From: an uncultured Clostridia bacterium
GTDB lineage: Bacteria > Bacillota > Clostridia > TANB77 > CAG-508
NCBI GenBank assembly: GCA_947632605.1
Contig: CANRPX010000002.1
Location: 117,816 to 181,815, forward strand
DNA: 64,000 bases
Direction of reading: 5' to 3'
Within the stretch, counting starts at the first letter, position 1. Each line of letters begins with the position of its first letter. The notes under the pieces are model-generated. The model was not told where the DNA came from. It saw nothing but the letters and a program-made list of their open reading frames with translations, and ran no database searches. A program made the position numbers and the translations under genes. Shown here one piece after another: positions 17,901 through 26,102 of this stretch.

Positions 17901-20304
17901 TAATAACAATCCACAATTTGATGTTCCAGATGATGATGTACCTCAACAACCAATTTCAAAATTAACAAAAGATTCTTCTTTAAATATTATTGGAAAAGTT
18001 GCAAGCATAGAGAGTACACCAGTAACTGACTTAAGAGCAGTCGGAAGTATAGTAGAAGTAACACCAGCTAATTATACATATACACCAACAGGAGAAAGCG
18101 GACAAACAAAGAAAATTGCAGATTTAGATTTTAATGGAGTAAATTATGAATGTTGGTTCCAATCACAAGTTACATGTACATTATATTCATTCTCATTTGT
18201 AGCTTCTGCATATACAGACACAAGTTTTGAAGAATATAAAAAAGAGCAACCACCATATTGGACAAGTGGTTTAGCATGGAGTTGTTGGAAAACTGCTGGA
18301 GTAGAAGGAGTATTTTATGGTGCAGGAGATGCAGCAATTCCACCAACAGTTGAAGAACAAGGAAGCTTAATATCAGAAGCATTAGAGGAAGGAAAACCAG
18401 TATATTTTTATAGTGGATTTGGATCTTCAGCAGGATGTCATGCCATAGTATTATTAGGAGCTGATGATGATGGAAAAATATTGTATTACAATCCTTGGGG
18501 TGGAGTTGTTACAACTTATGGTTCAAGCTCAAAATTCTCTGAGAATTTAAAAGACTTATTAACAACTGGAGCAGCACAAAAAGGTGGACACTTATATTCT
18601 TTCTTTATACCAGATGAACCACCAAAAGGAGTAAGAAGAGATAATGAAAAACAATATGAAGGATATTTAGGAAATGAAGCAGTAGTATCACCAGTAACAG
18701 GAATTTTACTAGAATATGATACTTATGATGGAGAAGAATATGATACTGTATCAGGAGAAAAATATAGAACAAATATAGACTTAAAATATGAGACAAAAGG
18801 ACTATTTGCTAATGATACAGAAGACCCACAAGCAGAACCACAGCCAGAGCCACAACCAGATAAAGAAATTGAACCTGAAAAAGTTGGATATGCAAAAATA
18901 TTAGTTTTAGATGATGAAAATTATAAAAAACTAGAAACAGACTTAAAAGGTTCTACAATGTGGAGTAATGATTCTGTTGTACCAGAAATTGATGATTTAA
19001 ATGATGATAAGATTGAAGATTGGACAGATGTTGATAAAACATTATATGGATATAAGGAATTTGTTGAAAACTATAAAGAAACTGGTTTATCAGGATATAT
19101 AATTTATATGGAAGGATTTAAATGTGAACTTCCAGATGAAGAATTTGATAATACTTCTAAAGATGATTTAGAAAATAAAATACCAGATGGAGAAGATTTA
19201 TCAGTTGATTCATTTAAAACAATAACAAAAGGAAGTTTTGATAGTGATGGAAAAATATCTTCAAGTGTAGAAGTACCACAATCAAAATATTTAAGAGATG
19301 AAGATTACAAATTAGCAAGTAAGAAAGCAACAGAAAAATTAAATACAGAAAATAAAGTAAAAGAAGAAGCATTACCATCAATATCTGTAAATGATAATTT
19401 AACAATTATAAAGGAAGGAACAGTAATTGGAAGAACATTAACAGATAAAGAATTACTAGAAAGCCCAGAATATCGTGGAGGAAGAAATGGAACTTATGAA
19501 TCTATAAGAAAAGGTGATGATGTAACTCCTCAAGTAATCGGAAACTATATAAGAGTAATAATGAGTGATGAAGAAAAGACAGTTGTAGAAAATGTTGAAG
19601 ATTATATGAAATTAGATACTGGAAATGCTAGACAAAAATGTGAATTCGAACAATTAGCTTATTTCTTAGGATGTCTAGAAGAAGGATTTAATGAAGATAT
19701 GGATTTAGGAAGTTCTTATGGTGTAACAGTTTTAAAGGATGGTGCAGGAAATACAACAGCATTTGGATTAACTAAAGCTGTTGCAGGACTTGATTCAGTA
19801 AAAAGTGCTTATCCAAATTTTGGAGTAGACTTAGCTAATGGAAATGTTCCTAAACAAGAAGCTCAAGATGTATTTATATTAACAATGGAATCTGCAAAAG
19901 AGGCAATACAAGAAAGATTAAATACACCTTTTGAAGAAGATGATTCAAACTTATTTGCTTTAATTGATTTACACCATGCAGGACCGGCATTATGTTATGA
20001 TGTAATAGATGTTTATAACGCAAAAAATAATAATTTAACTAAAGATGAATTAATAGACCTTTATTCAGAACATTGGGGAAGCAATACAAATTATGAAACA
20101 TTATTAAAAAGAAGAGGTAGAAACAGAGGATTCTTAGCTGCTGAAGGTAGATTCTTATTATATCAAGAAGGTTCTGCTGGAGATGAAGTAATATTCGATT
20201 CTGAAACACCTTGGACTGAATTTTGTGAAGGTGGAGGATCACGAGATATGATAACACAAGACTGTGGATTATATCATATAGAAAAAGGAGCTGATCCGGG
20301 ATAA
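14956..20304 (+). CDS. L2: giant membrane-anchored modular peptidoglycan hydrolase (C39-like plus GH24-like)
   Basis: 1782 aa with the same scaffold as L1: acidic head, basic helix, transmembrane helix near 65-89, conserved ectodomain (DGWTGRYGMPIDFLLS; Cys motif KCHNLDNDECCSVC), SLNQDSLNAFSM block and M23-like domain. The internal cassette differs. QSQVTCTLYSF (candidate Cys1074), GCHAIVLLG (His1162) and YYNPWGG (Asn1179) form the Cys-His-Asn pattern of C39-like papain-fold peptidases. The C-terminal cassette is GH24-like: EEGFN (E1576), then LKDGAGNTTAFGLT with D1595 and T1601, whose six-residue D-to-T spacing matches phage T4 lysozyme (D20, T26), and later RRGRNRGFLAAEGR. The head and transmembrane block is nearly identical in DNA to L1 (9401-9588 versus 15058-15245). 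S2 follows after 22 bp. Confidence 0.82.
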   Translation: MNDEPENEELDEGAGENLPQEQSNSSSSSNQSALSKEASKKIQEQVSKSMTKNAAKQTLIKALLPVLTWVLVFILILIIIIGIVMFFITMPGMVMDKLKELAKGVADAFSSFFGGDDTAQIDDEQIYETLDYLDQMGYDLKGYGFLTGYKKESDVKDEQYFDKQEGVVRNESDDTIANAESEFIFNYLVSDNYCYTIKNFNKVAPNWFKGLCQQLASLFTLGQSNQYWSRGMIDIWEDNGKLGNEGKYYDSFEPGSIKIDTDKKTMEIKRGWFNNSMTYNLDGWTGRYGMPIDFLLSIHLATMMPDLAYDMAVGFETQIKLLLHPVGGGEKDENTAIGYYDSGDGNKRSYDDFYEAAKSGWTGALNAWRISNKEAMNIMKEFGIPSPDNCIGTADVGEDELENKDSSVDMKYSEHWYSSSKRVTDDDYDSNEAGPAKKQEVVDAYNAMIQKFKEYGASDDNITSANLKSSISSLNDFLDMQQEQDDIEGTKDTFMWEEYTYYEHSRSLSATVSWMAPSGTADYALYTAEVTLSYENYDYLMTTNGTSTSRSPNKASITYKIYGEWSDSKLQAWLDENEISTPDEAKCHNLDNDECCSVCRKYIQSIYNKLKNVDVSDLDIYEPYISKVIDHWYRDVYFVAGSNMAFVDNDYDYEALMKERWTLYETYPLDDPERAGEFKLYEINDDGSYKKNGDELVLYDGTQEEAEKSGIKVAKRASMVKIDDVAEDLNWNEIDNKYSAYQIKSSSNTSYEPAYPDVTPDDKEYNIKKNIYVKLITTGNVVQTGEGLRTETNSKIKKMFLNNKYFRYDGSVETAEAITELRNTYSIPYGPVQGINVEGKEVDYTDKELAKKEGETGDPKTVADFSGEVSLNQDSLNAFSMLENEHTLDADYIYRDFKELIVELGYFGKEELTDETPRLLEFPVPEIGSAGFPYRMIDKKENENGTMIHSKGDIDAAKKQSIEELLKKADEEGQPGNPPEAPNNNPQFDVPDDDVPQQPISKLTKDSSLNIIGKVASIESTPVTDLRAVGSIVEVTPANYTYTPTGESGQTKKIADLDFNGVNYECWFQSQVTCTLYSFSFVASAYTDTSFEEYKKEQPPYWTSGLAWSCWKTAGVEGVFYGAGDAAIPPTVEEQGSLISEALEEGKPVYFYSGFGSSAGCHAIVLLGADDDGKILYYNPWGGVVTTYGSSSKFSENLKDLLTTGAAQKGGHLYSFFIPDEPPKGVRRDNEKQYEGYLGNEAVVSPVTGILLEYDTYDGEEYDTVSGEKYRTNIDLKYETKGLFANDTEDPQAEPQPEPQPDKEIEPEKVGYAKILVLDDENYKKLETDLKGSTMWSNDSVVPEIDDLNDDKIEDWTDVDKTLYGYKEFVENYKETGLSGYIIYMEGFKCELPDEEFDNTSKDDLENKIPDGEDLSVDSFKTITKGSFDSDGKISSSVEVPQSKYLRDEDYKLASKKATEKLNTENKVKEEALPSISVNDNLTIIKEGTVIGRTLTDKELLESPEYRGGRNGTYESIRKGDDVTPQVIGNYIRVIMSDEEKTVVENVEDYMKLDTGNARQKCEFEQLAYFLGCLEEGFNEDMDLGSSYGVTVLKDGAGNTTAFGLTKAVAGLDSVKSAYPNFGVDLANGNVPKQEAQDVFILTMESAKEAIQERLNTPFEEDDSNLFALIDLHHAGPALCYDVIDVYNAKNNNLTKDELIDLYSEHWGSNTNYETLLKRRGRNRGFLAAEGRFLLYQEGSAGDEVIFDSETPWTEFCEGGGSRDMITQDCGLYHIEKGADPG

Positions 20305-20326
20305 ATCGGAGGAATAGGAAAGTATT

Positions 20327-20947
20327 ATGAAAAATAAAAAGAAATTTAAACGTTTTAGTATTATATTTTTAATTATATTATGTATTTTGCTAGTGATTCT
20401 TATATTCTTTTTAACTAAAACAAAAAAAGAAACATTAGTAGATGGATTACATACACAAGAAGATTTGGAAATAATGGATGATGAAATAGATAGTTATTTA
20501 TCAGATAAAATTGTTCCAGTAGGAATGTCTACATTATATGGTAAATATAAGGGAAATAATGATTTAAATGATATATACAGAAGTTTATATAGATTTATCA
20601 ATTATTTGCCTACACTATCTAAAAAAGTACAATCAAAAGATGAAAGTGGAATAGAATCTTTCTATGAATCTAATAAAGCTAAAATAGAAGAAAATACGGG
20701 AATAAATAATTCAGAAGATTTTAAAAAATTTATTTCATATTTAAATAGTATAGGATATAGTGCAGAAAAATACAAAAATTGTGAAATAGATACTTCAACA
20801 TTTAATAATAGTAATAATTATTTTTCATTCAATATATCATTTAATTTTGAGGGATTTGAAAATAAGATGAAATTAAAATTAAATTTTGCCAATGGTCAAT
20901 CTTCAAATAAAGTGTTTTATTCAACAATAGAAGAGAATAATAATTAA
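20327..20947 (+). CDS. S2: small single-span membrane protein of the hydrolase array
   Basis: 206 aa. A Lys-rich start is followed by a hydrophobic helix at about 10-30 and an extracellular domain. Family signatures are TLYGKYKGNNDLNDIYRS and IESFYESNKAKI followed by GINNSEDFKKF. There are no catalytic motifs. It lies 22 bp after L2 and is probably cotranscribed and translated with it; a perfect palindrome follows its stop codon. Its function is unknown, and a partner role for L2 is inferred from position. Confidence 0.8.
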   Translation: MKNKKKFKRFSIIFLIILCILLVILIFFLTKTKKETLVDGLHTQEDLEIMDDEIDSYLSDKIVPVGMSTLYGKYKGNNDLNDIYRSLYRFINYLPTLSKKVQSKDESGIESFYESNKAKIEENTGINNSEDFKKFISYLNSIGYSAEKYKNCEIDTSTFNNSNNYFSFNISFNFEGFENKMKLKLNFANGQSSNKVFYSTIEENNN

Positions 20948-20956
20948 AATAATATT

Positions 20957-20992
20957 AATATGAGAATAGCTATTAATAGCTATTCTCATATT
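20957..20992 (+). terminator. Perfect 36-nt palindrome, hairpin without a U tract
   Basis: The 18-nt arms AATATGAGAATAGCTATT and AATAGCTATTCTCATATT are exact reverse complements. The RNA would form a 16-bp stem with a TTAA loop. It sits 9 nt after the S2 stop, where a terminator is expected, but only TGTAAAAAA follows. It could be an atypical terminator, a bidirectional one or a processing and stability hairpin. Confidence 0.5.
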
Positions 20993-21031
20993 GTAAAAAA
21001 GCAAATTTTAAACATCCAAATTCGTAAAACG

Positions 21032-21080
21032 TACTAATATCAAGGAATACATTGAAAATTGTAGTCAAAAGTAGTATAAT
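21032..21080 (+). promoter_or_regulatory. Promoter of L3-S3-L4-S4 with a shared upstream element
   Basis: TTGAAA (21052-21057) and TATAAT (21075-21080) have 17 bp spacing. Four bases before the -35 is TACTAATATCAAGGAA (21032-21047), which recurs exactly at the same place in front of L5. It may be an activator site or a conserved remnant of duplication. Confidence 0.65.
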
Positions 21081-21122
21081 ATAATTGGAACGTTTTAGTT
21101 TTTTTAAGGAAAGTAAAAATAG

Positions 21123-24100
21123 ATGAACTATAATGATGAAGATGATTTAGAATTGAATAACGAACCAGAAGAAAATTTATCACAAGATAGTAGAAGTATG
21201 AGTAATGAAGCTGCTAATACTGCAAAAAGAGAAATACAAAAGAAATTATCAAAATCAGTAACAAAAAATGCAGTAAAACAATCTTTAGTAAAAGCTTTAT
21301 TACCAGTACTTACATGGGTGTTAGTGTTTATAATTATATTAATAATTATAATAGGCATAGTAATGTTTTTCATAACTATGCCTGGAATGGTTATGGATAA
21401 ATTAAAAGATTTGTCTATTTCAATTGGAAATAAATTGGAAGCATTTTTTGGGGGAGATACAACAGCTCAAATTCAAGATCAACAAGTATATGATGTTTTA
21501 GATTATTTAGAACAAATGGGATATGACTTAAAAGGATATGGATTTTTAACAGATTATGTTGGAGAATCAAAAGATGGAGTAGAAAGAAATGATGAAGGAA
21601 AAATAAAAGAAGCAAAAAGTGATTTTATATATACATATTTAGTATCAGACAACTATGTTTATACAATAGCAAATTTTAATCAAACAAATGACTTAGCAAA
21701 TAATGGACATAGAATTTTAGGAGCAATAGTATCAGTATTTCAAAAAGTAGGAAACTTATTTACAAATGGACAATTAGGACAATTTTGGGGAAGAGGAATG
21801 ATATCAGTATATCATGAATCTTCAATAGGAGTACCAGGAACATATTATGGAGGATTTGGAGATTTAATAGGTTGGTCTGGAATAAAGATAAATATAGATG
21901 AAGAAAAAGATGAGAAAACATTACAAGTAAGAAGAGGCTGGGGAAGTGGAGTAAAGTCATTTAATTTAGATGGCTGGACAGGAAGATATGGAATGCCAAT
22001 AGACTTTTTGCTATCAGTGCATTTAGCAACAATGATGCCAGATTTAGCTTATGATATGGTAGAGTCATTTGATACACAAATAGTAATGTTATTACATAAA
22101 ACGGGAAGTTATTTAGAAGGAACAGCATCATACGATCCATATATAGCGTATGTAAAGAATCATTGGTATAGAGATGTATATTTTGTACAAACAGATAGAG
22201 AATTTGTAGATTATGATTATGAATATGAATCAGTAATGAAAGAGAGATGGACATTATATGAGACATATCCAGCAGATGATCCAGAAAGAGCAGGAGAATA
22301 TAAATTATATGAAATAAATGATGATGGAACATATAAAACATCAGGAGGAGAATATATATTATTTGATGGAACAGCAGATGAGGCAGAAAAAAAAGGAGTA
22401 AAAGTTGCAAAAAAAGCTAAAACATTAAAATATACTGATGATGAATCTTTTGAAGATATATCTTGGAATAAAAACTCTTGGGGAATATGGTCTGCTTATG
22501 AAGATGAAAATGGAACTATCAATCAAACAGGAGAAGGATTAAGAACAGAAACAAATTCAGAAATAAAGAAGATGTTTTTAAATAATAGATATTTTAGATA
22601 TGATGGATCAGTAGAAACAGCAGAAGTAATAGATAAATTAAGAGAAAATATTAATCCGAACACAAATTATTATGGACCAGTAAAAGGAATAGGACCAGAT
22701 GGAAATGAAGTAGATTATACATCTGTTACAGCAGTTGTAGATGGTGAAACAAAAAAGGTAGAAGATTTTTCAGGAGAAGTATCATTAAATCAAGATTCAT
22801 TAAATGCATTTAGTATGTTAGAGAATGAACATACATTAGATGCAGATTACATATATAGAGATTTTAAAGAATTAATAGTAGAACTTGGATATTTTGAAAA
22901 AGAAGAACTAACAGATGAAACACCAAGACTATTACAATTTATAATTCCAAAAATATCTTCTTATGGATATCCAATAAGAAGTTTAGATAAAAGAGAAAAT
23001 GAATTTGGCACAATGGCACATTCAAAATATGATTATAAGGATTTTAAAGCACAAGATAATACAAATAACGAAATAGTAATAGATGGTGTATTAGAAGATG
23101 GTAAGGGAAATCCTTTAGGAGCTACTACTACTGAAAATAAATCTGATTATACTTATGCAAGAACAAGTGAAGTGAAAAAATTATCATCAATAGATAATTT
23201 AGAGAATACTTCAAATGCAGATGTATTACAAAATGTTGGAAGTGCAAATAGATCATTAGTAACAGATGATTTTGATGATGCAGGATGGAGTGATACAAAA
23301 GCTATTGTTGAACAATGGGTTGAAAAATTAAATATAACTACAATTGGAAATTACTATACAAAGGGAAATGAGAAAGAATATGAAAAATTCTTAGATACAT
23401 TAGGTGGAATATTCTCAAGATACGGTGGAAAAGACAAAATAGGAGATGGCACAGGAGATGCTTTAAAAGATGCAGGAGAATATTGTTATGGATTAATGAA
23501 TATGCTAGGATTTAATTATTGTGCTTATACAGGTGGTTCAGATTATGATTTTGGTAGATGCACAATGTTTGGTAATAATTTGTCTTTAGATGCATATCCA
23601 AATTTTGGAAATTCTATACCTCACCATGACCATGATGGTGGTTTACCAAAAAAAATAGATGATTGTATGCTTAAACAAAGATTTGTAACAAATTGTAATT
23701 ACACAACAGATAAAGTTTATTATAAAGCAGGTTTAATAGGAGGAGAAAATCAACCAGCTACTACACTTAGCATAGATAGTATGCTTAATGAATATGGTGG
23801 AAAACCAGTTTTCGAAATAAGTGAATTACATTTTGGAGATTTAATCCAATGTTATGAATCAAATGGAAACAATAGTACAAATCCAGCAGATTGGACTGGA
23901 TGGTATCATATTATGTATGTTGGAGAAGAAACTGAAGATACAATTACAATTTATCAAACAGGACATGATTATACAAATGATGCATCATGGAGAGTTGAAT
24001 TAAAGAAAAATTCTCCTAGAAGTGCAATGCCTGCTGCAAGTGGTTGGGTAGGAATCCATGTTTGGGATTTAGAATATCCAGAAAAATATGAAGGATATTT

Positions 24101-25475
24101 AGGAAATGAAGATGTAGTATCACCAGTTACAGGAATATTATTAGATTATGGAACATACACAAATGAAATAGATACCATATCAGATACAGAATATAGAGAA
24201 AATGTAGATTATAAATATAAAACTGAATCTCTTTTAAATAAAGATCGTAATAATAATGTGACTACTGATCAAGAAATACCAGTAGATAAAGTAGGATATG
24301 CTAAAATATTAGTTTTAGATAAAGAAAATTATTTAAAATTAGAGAAAAGTACAAATAGTAAATGGAAAAATAATAGTTTATTAACAGAAAGTAATAATTT
24401 TAGAGATGATTTACAGAAAAAAGAAGATATAGATAGTTGGTCAGATATAGATAAAACAGTTTATGGTTATAAAGAATATGCAGAATTATATGATAAATAT
24501 GGAATATCTGGATATGTAATCTACATAGATGGATTTAAATGTAGTTTACCAGGAGATTTAAATGATGGTATAGTAACAAATGATAAAAAAATAGATTGGG
24601 ATTATTTTGAAAAAGTAACACCATCAAATTTAAACTTAGATTCTAAAGATAAATTAAAATCTTTATATGAAAAAGATGAAGAATATAAATTATCAAGTAA
24701 GACAGAAACAGAAAAATTAAATGCTGAAACAAAAATAAAAGATGTTGCAAGTCCATCTTTATATACTGACAAATTATATTTCATTAAAGAAGGAACTGTA
24801 ATAGGAAGAACATTAACAGATAAAGAATTATTAGAAGATCCAGCATATAGAAATAAAGAATTTGGAACTTATGAAGAAATTAGAGAAAATCCTGATTCAG
24901 AAATTTCAGTAATTGGAAATTACTTGAGAGTAATTATGAGAGATTTAGATGGAACAGTAGTAGAGAATGTTGAAGACTATATGAAATTAGATACTCCTGA
25001 TGATAAAAATAAAAGAAATCTTCATTTATGTGATGACTATGATGTTTCAGATAAAACAAATTTTGTTACAGCAGAAGAATTTAGAATAATGTTTGCTGAT
25101 AGAAAAAATATATTAGATAATACAGATGCATTTATAGAGATGCAAGAAAAATATCAAGTTAGTGCTGTTTTTGCAGCATGTGTAACAATAATAGAATCTG
25201 GTGGTGGAACAGCTTGGGCAGCTATTGATCCAAGTACTCATAACTGGTTTAGTATAAAAGGTAGTTATAGAGGTCATTCACTTAATGGCTGGAGATCATA
25301 TCCAAGTTTTGCAGCTGCTGTTGATGATTTTGGAGATTTAATTGCAAATGCACCATATTATTATAAAAGAAATAATTTCTTAGTTTCACAGATTGGGCCA
25401 ATATATTGTGGTGAAGCTTGGGTAGAAAAAGTAAATGCAGAAATGACTTTTAGATATAAGAAAATTCTAAAATAA
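21123..25475 (+). CDS. L3: giant membrane-anchored modular peptidoglycan hydrolase (NlpC/P60-like plus GH73)
   Basis: 1450 aa. Acidic head (YNDEDDLELNN), basic helix EIQKKLSKSVTKNAVKQ, transmembrane helix near residues 60-85, and a shorter ectodomain than L1/L2/L5 because the Cys-motif segment is missing. Residues from about 36 to 545 are encoded by DNA that reads as identical to L4. The variable cassette is Cys-rich and NlpC/P60- or CHAP-like: FVTNCNYTTDKVYY (candidate Cys858), HFGDLIQCYE and WYHIMYVGE (His929). This call is weaker than in L1 and L5. After the M23-like domain comes a clear GH73 glucosaminidase-type cassette: VFAACVTIIESGGGTAW (E1358), HNWFSIKGSY and YPSFAAAVDDF. AAGGA (21106-21110) precedes the ATG by 12 nt. 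S3 follows after 11 bp. Confidence 0.82.
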   Translation: MNYNDEDDLELNNEPEENLSQDSRSMSNEAANTAKREIQKKLSKSVTKNAVKQSLVKALLPVLTWVLVFIIILIIIIGIVMFFITMPGMVMDKLKDLSISIGNKLEAFFGGDTTAQIQDQQVYDVLDYLEQMGYDLKGYGFLTDYVGESKDGVERNDEGKIKEAKSDFIYTYLVSDNYVYTIANFNQTNDLANNGHRILGAIVSVFQKVGNLFTNGQLGQFWGRGMISVYHESSIGVPGTYYGGFGDLIGWSGIKINIDEEKDEKTLQVRRGWGSGVKSFNLDGWTGRYGMPIDFLLSVHLATMMPDLAYDMVESFDTQIVMLLHKTGSYLEGTASYDPYIAYVKNHWYRDVYFVQTDREFVDYDYEYESVMKERWTLYETYPADDPERAGEYKLYEINDDGTYKTSGGEYILFDGTADEAEKKGVKVAKKAKTLKYTDDESFEDISWNKNSWGIWSAYEDENGTINQTGEGLRTETNSEIKKMFLNNRYFRYDGSVETAEVIDKLRENINPNTNYYGPVKGIGPDGNEVDYTSVTAVVDGETKKVEDFSGEVSLNQDSLNAFSMLENEHTLDADYIYRDFKELIVELGYFEKEELTDETPRLLQFIIPKISSYGYPIRSLDKRENEFGTMAHSKYDYKDFKAQDNTNNEIVIDGVLEDGKGNPLGATTTENKSDYTYARTSEVKKLSSIDNLENTSNADVLQNVGSANRSLVTDDFDDAGWSDTKAIVEQWVEKLNITTIGNYYTKGNEKEYEKFLDTLGGIFSRYGGKDKIGDGTGDALKDAGEYCYGLMNMLGFNYCAYTGGSDYDFGRCTMFGNNLSLDAYPNFGNSIPHHDHDGGLPKKIDDCMLKQRFVTNCNYTTDKVYYKAGLIGGENQPATTLSIDSMLNEYGGKPVFEISELHFGDLIQCYESNGNNSTNPADWTGWYHIMYVGEETEDTITIYQTGHDYTNDASWRVELKKNSPRSAMPAASGWVGIHVWDLEYPEKYEGYLGNEDVVSPVTGILLDYGTYTNEIDTISDTEYRENVDYKYKTESLLNKDRNNNVTTDQEIPVDKVGYAKILVLDKENYLKLEKSTNSKWKNNSLLTESNNFRDDLQKKEDIDSWSDIDKTVYGYKEYAELYDKYGISGYVIYIDGFKCSLPGDLNDGIVTNDKKIDWDYFEKVTPSNLNLDSKDKLKSLYEKDEEYKLSSKTETEKLNAETKIKDVASPSLYTDKLYFIKEGTVIGRTLTDKELLEDPAYRNKEFGTYEEIRENPDSEISVIGNYLRVIMRDLDGTVVENVEDYMKLDTPDDKNKRNLHLCDDYDVSDKTNFVTAEEFRIMFADRKNILDNTDAFIEMQEKYQVSAVFAACVTIIESGGGTAWAAIDPSTHNWFSIKGSYRGHSLNGWRSYPSFAAAVDDFGDLIANAPYYYKRNNFLVSQIGPIYCGEAWVEKVNAEMTFRYKKILK
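21230..22756 (+). repeat. Copy 1 of a 1,527-bp block duplicated in L3 and L4
   Basis: The segment matches 26222-27748 at a constant offset of 4,992 bp. I found no difference when reading the two copies side by side; the first mismatches are just outside (21229 and 22757). It encodes the basic helix, membrane helix and most of the conserved ectodomain. The remaining parts of the two genes are only partly similar, so this is a local duplication or gene conversion. Confidence 0.9.
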
Positions 25476-25486
25476 AAGGAGAAAAA

Positions 25487-26086
25487 ATGGGAAAAAGAAA
25501 AATAAATAAAATTATATTAATTATATTTATTATTTTACTTGTTTTATTACTAACATTTTTAATACTTTATAAAGTTTTTTCCAAAAATCCAGAAGAAACT
25601 TCATACGGAAGTAATGAAGCACAGAAAGAAGTAGATGAAAAATTTCTTCGAAATGAACAGATAGTTCCAGAAGGATATAATTATTTATTAAGATTGTATG
25701 AAGGAAATGTATCTGAAAAAGATATATATTCTTCAATATATAAATTAGTTTTTGAAGAAATTAAAGAAATAAATGATAATCTAAAAGACAAAACAAATGA
25801 AGAAATAGAAACTTATTATGAAACAAATAAAGACAGAATTTACAAAAATTTAGGAATAGAAGATTATACTTATTATAAAGAAATAGTTGAAAAGATACAA
25901 AAAATAGATTGTACAACATATAAAAAATCATATTTTGATGTAAAAAAATTTGTAGCAGATGGAGAAAATGGATATTCTAAATTAGAATTAAAAATAGAAT
26001 TTGAAAAGTCTGAGATTACATTTGAAATGTATATTGTAAATGGAATTAGAGTAAATAAACCAGATATAAAATTTATTTTAAAATAA
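25487..26086 (+). CDS. S3: small single-span membrane protein of the hydrolase array
   Basis: 199 aa. Basic start GKRKINK, hydrophobic helix at about 8-28, then an extracellular domain with the family signatures LLRLYEGNVSEKDIYSS and IETYYETNKDRI followed by GIEDYTYYKEI. It has no cysteine pair or catalytic motif beyond these. It lies 11 bp after L3 and 16 bp before L4, so L3-S3-L4-S4 look like one operon. The function is unknown. Confidence 0.8.
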   Translation: MGKRKINKIILIIFIILLVLLLTFLILYKVFSKNPEETSYGSNEAQKEVDEKFLRNEQIVPEGYNYLLRLYEGNVSEKDIYSSIYKLVFEEIKEINDNLKDKTNEEIETYYETNKDRIYKNLGIEDYTYYKEIVEKIQKIDCTTYKKSYFDVKKFVADGENGYSKLELKIEFEKSEITFEMYIVNGIRVNKPDIKFILK

Positions 26087-26102
26087 ATAAAAGGGTAAAA
26101 AT

